Shown here piece by piece: positions 52,757-60,113 of a stretch of DNA of 64,000 bases (its first letter is position 1; every line of letters starts with the position of its first letter). The stretch comes from Aequorivita lipolytica (GTDB lineage Bacteria; Bacteroidota; Bacteroidia; Flavobacteriales; Flavobacteriaceae). Location of the stretch: contig NZ_VORU01000002.1 in assembly GCF_007997135.1 (NCBI RefSeq), forward strand, positions 62,001 through 126,000, given 5' to 3'. Made by a program: the position numbers and the translations under genes. Below the pieces are notes generated by a model, which made no database searches, was not told the DNA's origin, and was given only the letters and a program-made list of their open reading frames with translations.

Positions 52757-54448
52757 ATGCGCTGGACCCTAAAACCAAAACCCGATCCCCAAAAAGTGAA
52801 CTCACTTTCAAAAGCATTGAAGGTTGAACCCATTATTGCTTCACTTTTAGTTCAGCGTGGCGTGGAAACTTTTGAGGAAGCCGAAAAATTTTTCCGCCCA
52901 AGTTTGGAAGACCTGCACGATCCGTTCTTGATGAAGGATATGGATAAAGCCGTTCTGAGAATTCAAAAAGCAATCGAAAACGAAGAAAATATTTTAATCT
53001 ATGGTGATTATGATGTGGATGGAACCACGAGCGTTGCATTGCTTTCTTCCTATTTAAAAAGCTACTACCCAAACATTTCAACCTACATTCCAGATAGATA
53101 TGATGAAGGCTACGGCGTTTCATACAAAGGAATTGACTATGCCGAAGACAATGATTTTTCACTTATTATCGCTTTGGACTGCGGTATAAAAGCAATAGAA
53201 AAAGTTGCATACGCGTCCGATAAAAACATCGATTTCATAATCTGCGACCACCATCGCCCGGGCAAAGAAATACCAAAAGCCATTGCGGTGCTCGATCCAA
53301 AACGGGAAGATTGCGAATATCCTTACAAAGAGCTTTGCGGTTGTGGAGTTGGATTTAAATTAATTCAGGCTTTAGCAGAACAAAGAGGTTTACAGATTAG
53401 AGATTTGTTGCTTTATTTAGATTTGGTAGCCACTGCCATTGCCGCAGATATTGTTCCAATAACTGGCGAAAATAGAATCCTCGCCCACTACGGATTGAAA
53501 GTGATAAACAGCAATCCACGCACCGGCTTTAAAGCTATTCTGAAACAAATAAAAAAAGAAACACTTACCATTACCGACGTAGTTTTTATCATCGCCCCGC
53601 GCATTAATGCTGCCGGACGAATGAAGCACGGCAACCACGCCGTTACATTACTCATAGAAACTGATGCTGAAAAAGCTGAAATATATGCTTCCGAAATTGA
53701 AACTTTTAATACTGATAGGCGTGATACAGACAAAACAATAACAGAAGAAGCGCTGCAGCAAATAATTGAAAATAAAGAAGAAGAACGAAAAACCACAGTA
53801 GTTTATAATGAAAATTGGCACAAAGGCGTTATCGGCATCGTGGCTTCCCGCTTAACGGAAACCTATTATCGTCCCACTTTAGTTTTTACAAAAAGTGGTG
53901 AAAAACTCGCTGCCTCTGCACGCTCCGTAAAAGGGTTTGATGTTTACAATGCTTTGGAAAGCTGTGCCGAACATATTGAACAGTTCGGTGGACATATGTA
54001 TGCTGCGGGTTTAACCTTGTTCGAAAAAGACTTCGAAAAATTTAAAAATGAATTTGAACGTGTAGTTTCAGAAACCATCGATCCACATTTATTAACTCCG
54101 GAAATTAGGATTGATGCCGAAATAAATCTGAAAGACATCACCCCTAAATTCTTTCGGATACTTAAACAGTTTGCGCCTTTTGGCCCCGGAAATATGACGC
54201 CTACATTTATGACCCAAAACCTAAAAGACACGGGCTGGGGAAAATGTGTGGGCGAAGACAAAACACATCTGCGTGTTGTGGTTAAGCAGGGAAATTCAAA
54301 CCAATTTACAGGAATAGGTTTCAGTATGGCTGAAAAAAGTGATATTGCTTGCAACGGAAAACCATTTAAAGCCGCCTATTGTATTGATGAAAACGAATGG
54401 CAGGGGAATGTAAGTTTGCAGCTTCGGCTTAAAGATATTATGGAGTAA
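52757..54448 (+). CDS. recJ: Single-stranded-DNA-specific exonuclease RecJ
   Basis: 5'-3' ssDNA exonuclease acting with RecQ and RecFOR, matching recO elsewhere in the window. DHH family motifs: motif I YGDYDVDGTTSVALL, motif II DCGIKAIEKV with the CDHHRPG metal motif III, motif IV VATAIAADIVPI, then the DHHA1 domain with RINAAGRMKHG and SARSVKGFDVYNALESC. The C-terminal OB-like part has PFGPGNMTPTF. The length of 563 aa is usual. Convergent, overlapping the lpxH-type gene by 11 bp. Confidence 0.95.
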   Translation: MRWTLKPKPDPQKVNSLSKALKVEPIIASLLVQRGVETFEEAEKFFRPSLEDLHDPFLMKDMDKAVLRIQKAIENEENILIYGDYDVDGTTSVALLSSYLKSYYPNISTYIPDRYDEGYGVSYKGIDYAEDNDFSLIIALDCGIKAIEKVAYASDKNIDFIICDHHRPGKEIPKAIAVLDPKREDCEYPYKELCGCGVGFKLIQALAEQRGLQIRDLLLYLDLVATAIAADIVPITGENRILAHYGLKVINSNPRTGFKAILKQIKKETLTITDVVFIIAPRINAAGRMKHGNHAVTLLIETDAEKAEIYASEIETFNTDRRDTDKTITEEALQQIIENKEEERKTTVVYNENWHKGVIGIVASRLTETYYRPTLVFTKSGEKLAASARSVKGFDVYNALESCAEHIEQFGGHMYAAGLTLFEKDFEKFKNEFERVVSETIDPHLLTPEIRIDAEINLKDITPKFFRILKQFAPFGPGNMTPTFMTQNLKDTGWGKCVGEDKTHLRVVVKQGNSNQFTGIGFSMAEKSDIACNGKPFKAAYCIDENEWQGNVSLQLRLKDIME

Positions 54449-55202
54449 ATGTTTTCATTTCAAACGCTTCGCCCTCAAAAACGCCGTAAGTATAATGATT
54501 TATCCAATCGCCCAGATTATAGTAGGTTGAGTGTTCACCCACTTTAATTTCCATCGGCAAATGGCGGTGCCCAAATATGAAGTAATCAAAATGTTTGTTT
54601 TCCAGCTTTCGTTTTGAGTATTGCGCTAGCCATTCCTTTTCATCGCCCAAAAACAGCTTATCGTCATCACCAGAAATCAATTTATTTTTCACGGAAAGAT
54701 GTTGCGCCACACGCATTCCAATATCTGGGTGCAACCAACGGAAAAGCCATTTAAAAACTGGATTGGTGAAAACCTTTTTCATACGCTTAAAACCCTTATC
54801 ACCTGGACCTTTGCCATCGCCATGACCTATAAGGAAATGTTTGTTATTGAAAACAAATTCCTTAGAATCGTGATAGATTGGAATATTAAGCTCCTTTTCA
54901 AAATAATCATTCATCCAGAGATCATGGTTTCCCACAAAAAAGTGAATTTGAATTCCGCTGTCGCGAAGTTCGGCAAGCTTTCCCAAAACGCGAACAAAGC
55001 CTTTAGGCACCACGGTTCTGTATTCAAACCAAAAATCGAAGAGGTCGCCGAGCAGGAAAATAACTTCGGCATCGTGTTTAATGCTTTCCAGCCATTTTAC
55101 AAAAATCTTTTCGCGCGGCAAGCTTTCTGCCTGTGTGGGCGCGCCAAGATGATTATCGCTAGAAAAGTATATTTTTTTGCCTTGCGGGATTTGCATATTC
55201 AA
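54438..55202 (-). CDS. lpxH: UDP-2,3-diacylglucosamine diphosphatase (LpxH type)
   Basis: Calcineurin-like metallophosphoesterase in lipid A biosynthesis. The metal-ligand motifs are in order: FSSDNHLGAP, LLGDLFDFWFEY, HFFVGNHDLWM, LIGHGDGKGPGD and FIFGHRHLPME. The LFDFWFEY and GDWINHYTY segments fit LpxH rather than a generic phosphatase. Convergent with recJ, overlapping by 11 bp at the 3' ends; no terminator can fit between. Confidence 0.9.
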   Translation of the reverse strand: MNMQIPQGKKIYFSSDNHLGAPTQAESLPREKIFVKWLESIKHDAEVIFLLGDLFDFWFEYRTVVPKGFVRVLGKLAELRDSGIQIHFFVGNHDLWMNDYFEKELNIPIYHDSKEFVFNNKHFLIGHGDGKGPGDKGFKRMKKVFTNPVFKWLFRWLHPDIGMRVAQHLSVKNKLISGDDDKLFLGDEKEWLAQYSKRKLENKHFDYFIFGHRHLPMEIKVGEHSTYYNLGDWINHYTYGVFEGEAFEMKTFTP

Positions 55203-55219
55203 AGATATAGAAAAAGACC

Positions 55220-55242
55220 CTTCGACTGCGCTCAGGGTGACA
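55220..55242. repeat. Dispersed CTGAGCGCAG repeat, copy 2 (inverted)
   Basis: Inverse complement of the element at 51088-51110 with small differences, in the gap between lpxH and queD. Confidence 0.7.
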
Positions 55243-55250
55243 ATGTGAGT

Positions 55251-55700
55251 TTAATTATCGTCGGCAAACCACTCAGCATAACTACTGTCGGTTTCCTGAA
55301 GTTTAAGGGAGTGTAGCTGAATGTTTTTTGGCAATCGTATTTTTATTTTTTCAGAAAAATCTATTACCATCATTTCGCTGGTTGGCTGATAATCTACCAA
55401 AAGTACACTGTGACCGCGGTCACTCAGTTCCTTTGCCAATTCCACATGTGGCGTATTTTTATTGAATACAGTGGAATGGTCAAAAACATCAACAATTTCC
55501 TCTTTCACTATTTTTTTAAGGTCGCTAAAATCTATCACCATTCCAAATTTCACATTGTCAGTATCAGAAATTGGGGTGCCAATTACAGTTACCGAAAGTT
55601 TGTAACTGTGGCCGTGCACGTTTCTACACTTGCCATCGTAACCATAAAGTGCGTGGCCCGTTTCAAAAGAAAAAATCTTAGTGATGCGTATCTTATTCAT
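55251..55700 (-). CDS. queD: 6-carboxy-tetrahydropterin synthase, QueD type, 149 aa
   Basis: PTPS/QueD fold with the zinc-binding histidines and catalytic Cys motif KCRNVHGHSYKLSV (about residues 25-38), FSFETGHALYGYDGK before it, and DFSDLKKIVKEEIVDVFDHSTV with the later LKLQETDSSYAEWF. It should make 6-carboxytetrahydropterin in queuosine synthesis. A TATCTTTG box lies 18 bases before the ATG. No other queuosine genes are near. Confidence 0.92.
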   Translation of the reverse strand: MNKIRITKIFSFETGHALYGYDGKCRNVHGHSYKLSVTVIGTPISDTDNVKFGMVIDFSDLKKIVKEEIVDVFDHSTVFNKNTPHVELAKELSDRGHSVLLVDYQPTSEMMVIDFSEKIKIRLPKNIQLHSLKLQETDSSYAEWFADDN

Positions 55701-55717
55701 AGGGTAAAGTTGGGCTA

Positions 55718-55725
55718 CAAAGATA
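55718..55725 (-). promoter_or_regulatory. -7 box of queD
   Basis: Minus-strand TATCTTTG, exact TAnnTTTG, 18 bases upstream of the ATG at 55700. Confidence 0.55.
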
Positions 55726-55774
55726 CAATTTTCTTCGCCCAGACTTTAGCCAATAGCTTTTGAAAAAATAAACC

Positions 55775-55820
55775 GTAGTTTTGAACAAAAGCACGTATGG
55801 TTTGAACCAAAACCACGTAT
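55775..55820. repeat. Tandem partly palindromic motif upstream of the oxygenase gene
   Basis: Two units of about 24 and 26 bases that share TTTGAAC, AAA and CACGTAT (55775-55798 and 55795-55820). Each contains a TTTGAAC(C)AAA half-palindrome, an operator-like arrangement. Confidence 0.55.
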
Positions 55821-55879
55821 CGTTTTTCTGAAAATAAGGTTATGTTTTTGAGCATCGAGAAACCAACCAATTTCTGAAC

Positions 55880-55887
55880 TATATTTG
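55880..55887 (+). promoter_or_regulatory. -7 box that excludes an upstream TTG
   Basis: TATATTTG, exact TAnnTTTG. The in-frame TTG at 55885 lies inside it, so ATG 55909 is the start. Confidence 0.65.
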
Positions 55888-55908
55888 CCCGCTTTTAAAG
55901 AACCAAAA

Positions 55909-56544
55909 ATGACGGAAGAACTCTTTGAACAATTGGAATTTATTGAAAATCCGTTGTTTGAAACTATTATAGATAATCTGCTTCAGCAGCAATATAGCAT
56001 TGTGGATAACTTTTTTTCTTCGGAAGAAGTTGAAGTTTTACGCAATTCATTGCTTGCAAAATACGAAGCAGACCGTTTTAAAAAATCTGCCATCGGCAAT
56101 CGCACCAATGAAGAAATTGATAAAACCATCCGTGGCGATTTTATTCTTTGGATGGATGAAAAGAACGCCAACGAAGCAGAATTGCTCTTCTTCAAGAAAA
56201 TAAATGAACTCGTTAATTACCTAAACAAAACTTGCTTTTTAGGGATCCTCCATAAAGAGTTTCATTACGCAGTTTATCCAAAAGGCACTTTTTACAAGCG
56301 GCATTTAGACACTTTTCAGAATGACGACCGTAGAAAGCTTTCCATTGTTTGTTACTTAAATGAAGACAATTGGCTACCTGAAAACGGTGGCGAACTTACC
56401 ATTTACAGCGAAAAAGAAGCGTTGGACATTTTACCGCTTCCGGGTCGATTGGTGATTTTTGAAAGCCAAATTTTGGAACATGAAGTGAAGGTGGTTAGAG
56501 CCTCAGAACGCATGAGTATTACGGGCTGGTTGAAAACGAGATAA
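55909..56544 (+). CDS. 2-oxoglutarate/Fe(II)-dependent dioxygenase, 211 aa
   Basis: Double-stranded beta-helix oxygenase with the Fe ligands HLDTF (HxD, about residues 133-135), a later catalytic His in QILEHEVKVV, and the 2OG-binding Arg in RASERMSITGW. The GGELTIYSEKEALDILPLPGRL segment is typical of the prolyl 4-hydroxylase-like branch. It probably hydroxylates a protein or small molecule. Start chosen at ATG 55909. Preceded by a repeated operator-like motif (55775-55820). Confidence 0.87.
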   Translation: MTEELFEQLEFIENPLFETIIDNLLQQQYSIVDNFFSSEEVEVLRNSLLAKYEADRFKKSAIGNRTNEEIDKTIRGDFILWMDEKNANEAELLFFKKINELVNYLNKTCFLGILHKEFHYAVYPKGTFYKRHLDTFQNDDRRKLSIVCYLNEDNWLPENGGELTIYSEKEALDILPLPGRLVIFESQILEHEVKVVRASERMSITGWLKTR

Positions 56545-56566
56545 TTCTTGGCTTCTTTCTTGAAAA

Positions 56567-56878
56567 TTATAGATAAATCTGATGATCGCGACAATAGTCG
56601 TCTATATACTTACGAAGATTTTCCACAGCGTTTTTGAAATTCACCCGTTCACTTTCGCCAAAACGTTCGGCTTCCAAATCGCGGTTCAGTTCCATGGAAA
56701 TACTCTGCCTTATCTCACCCAGCAGGATTCTTAAATATTTTTCCTTGCCCATTTCAGAAAACTGCTGCAGATCTATCAGCGCATCGCATACTTTTTCGTA
56801 CTCCCAAACGAGTTCTTTCACCGAATCATTTTCGAGCAATTTGGAATTATTTTTGAAGATTTCAGAAGGAGTTTTCAA
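56567..56878 (-). CDS. Conserved hypothetical protein, 103 aa
   Basis: Small all-helical acidic protein (IFKNNSKLLENDSVKELVWE, ALIDLQQFSEMGKEKYLRIL, NFKNAVENLRKYIDDYCRD). No signal peptide or known domain. It is convergent with the oxygenase gene and lies 36 bases downstream of the small membrane protein gene on the same strand. Confidence 0.7.
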   Translation of the reverse strand: MKTPSEIFKNNSKLLENDSVKELVWEYEKVCDALIDLQQFSEMGKEKYLRILLGEIRQSISMELNRDLEAERFGESERVNFKNAVENLRKYIDDYCRDHQIYL

Positions 56879-56914
56879 AACAATAAATTTTTCTAAATAA
56901 AAAATACGAAGATT

Positions 56915-57013
56915 TTAGCGCTTTTTCAACTTTTGATAAATAACTACGGCAATTACCAGAACCGCCAAAATTAAAAATAGCCCTGGGCCGCCAATAAATT
57001 CTAACCAATCCAT
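56915..57013 (-). CDS. Small single-pass membrane protein, 32 aa
   Basis: Begins MDWLEFIGGPGLFLILAVLV and ends in a positively charged QKLKKR tail. This is one hydrophobic helix (residues 10-26) with a short acidic/aromatic N-terminus and basic C-terminus, a typical N-out topology for a small membrane protein. The clean composition argues for a real gene. It lies 53 bases downstream of the MATE stop. Confidence 0.65.
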   Translation of the reverse strand: MDWLEFIGGPGLFLILAVLVIAVVIYQKLKKR

Positions 57014-57066
57014 GATTTTCGTGATTTGTTAATTCGAGATTCGTTGTTTCTTGTTTCGTAAAAGTA

Positions 57067-58401
57067 TTAATTTTCTATCAGCGGAATATATTTTCTTCGG
57101 AATTTAATCATCAATGCTACCGCGCGGTAAGCCACCCAAATAATAAGTGCGGCCCAGATTCCTATCAACCCCCAATCCATATATTTCGAAAAATAGAGTG
57201 CGGGAATAAAGCCAAATATTGTTGCACCCAAAAGTACGTTGCGCAAATAGCTCATTTCACCCAAGCCTTTAAAAATAGAATCTAGCGTGAATGCCATTGC
57301 ATTAAAGGGCAGACAAATGAGCACCATAAAGAACATTCCGTAAAAAATGGAAAGCACCTTTTCATCTTTGTTAAAAAGAAGTCCCAAAGGTTCATAGAGC
57401 ATTAACCCAATTAAAACAAGCATTGCGGCAACCCCAATATTATATAAGTTTACTTTTTTTGTAAGTTCCCATAGCGATTTGTAATTGCGCTCACCAAGCA
57501 GTTTTCCTCCCAAAATATTTCCGGCAGCTCCATATCCATCGATAAAAAATGCAGTGAAAATCCAGATATTAAAAGCGATAGTATGAGCCGCTATATATTC
57601 CTTTCCCAAGTCTGCCGCTTCACGAGTTGCTAAGATTAATGCAGTGTTTAAGGCCACCGAACGTAAAAACAGATTTAAACTCATGTTTACCAATCTCTTA
57701 ATTTCAGGATGTAATGGAAACTTCAGTTTTAAGGATATCTCTGTTTTCTTTAAGAGAAATATCAAAGCCATAACAGCCATTACGGCTTGCGAAATAAGGC
57801 TCGCCCAAGCCGCTCCTCTAATTCCCATTGCGGAAATATATCCTTCAATTCCGTAGACAAAAGCAAAATCTAGTACAATGTTTAATGCTGCGCCAATGGC
57901 AGCAATAATCATTGGCCAAAATGTATTTTGAAGTCCGCGGAACAAACCAAAAACCGCAAAGGTGAAAAGCGTAAGTGGAAAGCCCCAAACGCGAATGTTG
58001 TAATAATCTATACTAAAGGAAAGAATCATGCCTTCGGCATTGAGTAGTTTAAAGATCTCCTCAACAAAAAAGTATGTGGAAAAAAGCACGACAATACTTA
58101 ACGCAATATTAAAATAGATCGCCTGTGCTGGAAAACTTTGCAAGTCCTTCAATTTTCCGGCACCTAGATTTTGCGAAACTATCGCTGAAATCGCGCTTCG
58201 CGTTTGGCCTAAAATCCAGATCAATGCCGAAAGAAAGGAACCAACAATCCCAACGGCGGCGAGTGATTCAATACCGAATTCACTTATATTTCCAACTACT
58301 GCAGCATCGGTTGCAGACAGCACCGGTTCGGCAATTCCAGCGATAATGGCTGGAATGGCGAGCTGTTGGATTCGTTTGAATGAAATATCAGTCTGCAGCA
58401 T
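57067..58401 (-). CDS. MATE-family efflux transporter, 444 aa
   Basis: Multidrug/toxin extrusion antiporter. About twelve helices; N-terminal IQQLAIPAIIAGIAEPVLSATDAAVVGN and GQTRSAISAIVSQNLGAGK are the MATE signatures, with a second-half IAAHTIAFNIWIFTAFFIDGYGAAGNILGG repeat. Start at ATG 58401 (MLQTDISFKRIQQLAIP); an upstream ATG at 58440 lies before the TAGTTTTG promoter and would add a false N-terminus. Substrate unknown. The small membrane protein gene follows on the same strand. Confidence 0.9.
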   Translation of the reverse strand: MLQTDISFKRIQQLAIPAIIAGIAEPVLSATDAAVVGNISEFGIESLAAVGIVGSFLSALIWILGQTRSAISAIVSQNLGAGKLKDLQSFPAQAIYFNIALSIVVLFSTYFFVEEIFKLLNAEGMILSFSIDYYNIRVWGFPLTLFTFAVFGLFRGLQNTFWPMIIAAIGAALNIVLDFAFVYGIEGYISAMGIRGAAWASLISQAVMAVMALIFLLKKTEISLKLKFPLHPEIKRLVNMSLNLFLRSVALNTALILATREAADLGKEYIAAHTIAFNIWIFTAFFIDGYGAAGNILGGKLLGERNYKSLWELTKKVNLYNIGVAAMLVLIGLMLYEPLGLLFNKDEKVLSIFYGMFFMVLICLPFNAMAFTLDSIFKGLGEMSYLRNVLLGATIFGFIPALYFSKYMDWGLIGIWAALIIWVAYRAVALMIKFRRKYIPLIEN

Positions 58402-58412
58402 TTTGGAAAAAG

Positions 58413-58420
58413 CAAAACTA
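58413..58420 (-). promoter_or_regulatory. -7 box of the MATE gene
   Basis: Minus-strand TAGTTTTG, exact TAnnTTTG, 12 bases upstream of ATG 58401; rules out the ATG at 58440. Confidence 0.6.
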
Positions 58421-58514
58421 CGCAAAATGAAAAAAGCCAAAAGGCTTGATTGCCTTTAAAGTTTTATAATTTATTCAAAATGTGAAAGTATGCTGTGTCG
58501 AAGAATAATTACCT

Positions 58515-58522
58515 TAATTTTG
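58515..58522 (+). promoter_or_regulatory. -7 box of the universal stress protein gene
   Basis: TAATTTTG, exact TAnnTTTG, 29 bases upstream of the ATG at 58551. Confidence 0.5.
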
Positions 58523-58550
58523 TATTCATAAAAACTAGACGTTTCAGGTT

Positions 58551-59041
58551 ATGCAAAATATTTTGGTCCCTGTTGGTTCTTCAGCAAACTCAATCAGTAA
58601 TTTACAATACGCCATAGATTTGGCCGAATCGATAAAAGCCACTGTTTACGTAGTTTCTGTATTTCAGGAACTTTCAAAAGTTGGCGGTCTTTCAAAAGTA
58701 AACGCTATTTTAAAGGAAGAGTCTGAAAACCGCTTAGACGAAGTGCTCTCACAAGTAGACCGCAATGGAGTTCCTGTAATTGCACATCCAATTAAAGGCG
58801 AAGTTTTGGAAGGGATAGAACGCATTAGCAAGCAAGTGCCAATTATACGTCTTACACTCAGGTTGAAGCCGCTACAACTTTTCAGGCCGTGATAGAGCAT
58901 TTTCAGCAATTTCAACCAGATATGCTTTGTGTAATTAGAAGAAAGCGAGGTTTTTTCAAAAAGCTTTGGGAAAAGAACGAGATTCTGAAGAGAGAATTTT
59001 ATACCACTAAACCACTCTTGGTTTTGTCGGTTCAAGATTAA
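58551..59041 (+). pseudogene. Universal stress protein, internal deletion and frameshift
   Basis: The 5' part (MQNILVPVGSSANSISNLQY, then GEVLEGIERISKQV) is a normal Usp N-terminal domain start. The frame ends soon after at 58892. A second frame, from about 58850, holds the end of a tandem-domain Usp: TTFQAVIEHFQQFQPDMLCV, RGFFKKLWEKNE and KPLLVLSVQD to a TAA at 59041. By comparison with tandem Usp proteins (about 275 aa), roughly 100 residues between ISKQV and the C-terminal part are missing. This is a decayed gene rather than a simple reading error. Confidence 0.8.
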
Positions 59042-59112
59042 GTTATTTTTTTAAGATTGAAAATCACTTTTCATTTTGTGTTTCACCTGATACACAATTT
59101 AAAAAAATTTAG

Positions 59113-59120
59113 TATTTTCG
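59113..59120 (+). promoter_or_regulatory. -7-like box upstream of tRNA-Ala
   Basis: TATTTTCG, one mismatch to TAnnTTTG, 50 bases before the mature tRNA start. Confidence 0.4.
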
Positions 59121-59170
59121 CATCCTCAATCCGCAAATGTCCCTACTCTTTGAGAGCTACGGAACACAAA

Positions 59171-59247
<77 letters not shown>

Positions 59248-59248
59248 G

Positions 59249-59275
59249 AACCACCGTTTCCGCGGTGGTTTTTTT
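59249..59275 (+). terminator. Terminator of tRNA-Ala
   Basis: AACCACCG / CGGTGGTT stem, 6-nt loop, T-run. It begins two bases after the CCA and overlaps the 3' end of the convergent hydrolase gene. Confidence 0.88.
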
Positions 59276-60113
59276 ATTTCAGAAAATCAATTGTTGTTTC
59301 AACAACAGTTTTTAATTCCTCGGGTAAGTTTTTATCTTCCCAAGGATGCTTTGTGTTAAAAACGTGATCTGCCCCCTCAACTATTTTTAATTCACTTTGT
59401 GAATTCCAAGAATGGATTGCCTTTGCTTCATTTACAGAAACCGTTGGGTCATCGCTTCCATGAACGAAAAATACAGGAATCTCAATATTTTTCACAGCGC
59501 GGTTTATTGAAAAGCGCTTTTCGTTTTCTTTAAAATCTTTATAAAACTGAAACTTGTGCGGCAGCATTTGTTTCGTTCTGCTATTTTCCACGTGAGTTAT
59601 TCCCGTTTCTTTCCACGCTTTAAAATCTTCAGTATCTTCCTGAAATCTGGCTTTAAAATCGCTTACACTCGCCCAAGTAACAACTTTATTTACGCGAATA
59701 TCTTCTTCGGCTTTTATTAAAACAATTCCGCCGCCACGGCTATGCCCGATTAATGAAATGGTTGAAATTTTCTTCGGAAGATTTTCGTTTCTACTTTTTA
59801 TTTCATTTAAAACTCTGTCCAAATCATCTAGCTCCAAACTGAAATTATTTTCGGCAAAAGCTTCTAAATCTGGAAAATCTATTGGTTGTTCCGCGGTTCC
59901 GCCGTTATGCGAAAAATTAAATTTTATAAAACAAAAACCAGCTTCGGCAAAAGCTTCAGCTACTAAATGCCATGCACCCCAATCTTTAAAACCTTTGTAG
60001 CCGTGACAGAAAATAACGATTGGTTGCGATTTTTCTGTTTCATTATAATAAACATCGTAAAGTATCGGTTTTTTGTTTTCGGAAGTGAGTACTTTATTTT
60101 TTCTAACTATCAT
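59274..60113 (-). CDS. Alpha/beta hydrolase, dienelactone-hydrolase-like, 279 aa
   Basis: Soluble alpha/beta hydrolase. The oxyanion motif IVIFCHGYKGFKDWGAWHLV, the nucleophile elbow SLIGHSRGGGIVLI (Ser, about residue 126), the acid in VHGSDDPTVSV and the His in EGADHVFNTKHPW are present. The substrate is unknown. Its stop lies next to the tRNA terminator; its ATG overlaps the stop of the AddB-like gene by one base, so they are translationally coupled. Confidence 0.88.
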   Translation of the reverse strand: MIVRKNKVLTSENKKPILYDVYYNETEKSQPIVIFCHGYKGFKDWGAWHLVAEAFAEAGFCFIKFNFSHNGGTAEQPIDFPDLEAFAENNFSLELDDLDRVLNEIKSRNENLPKKISTISLIGHSRGGGIVLIKAEEDIRVNKVVTWASVSDFKARFQEDTEDFKAWKETGITHVENSRTKQMLPHKFQFYKDFKENEKRFSINRAVKNIEIPVFFVHGSDDPTVSVNEAKAIHSWNSQSELKIVEGADHVFNTKHPWEDKNLPEELKTVVETTIDFLK

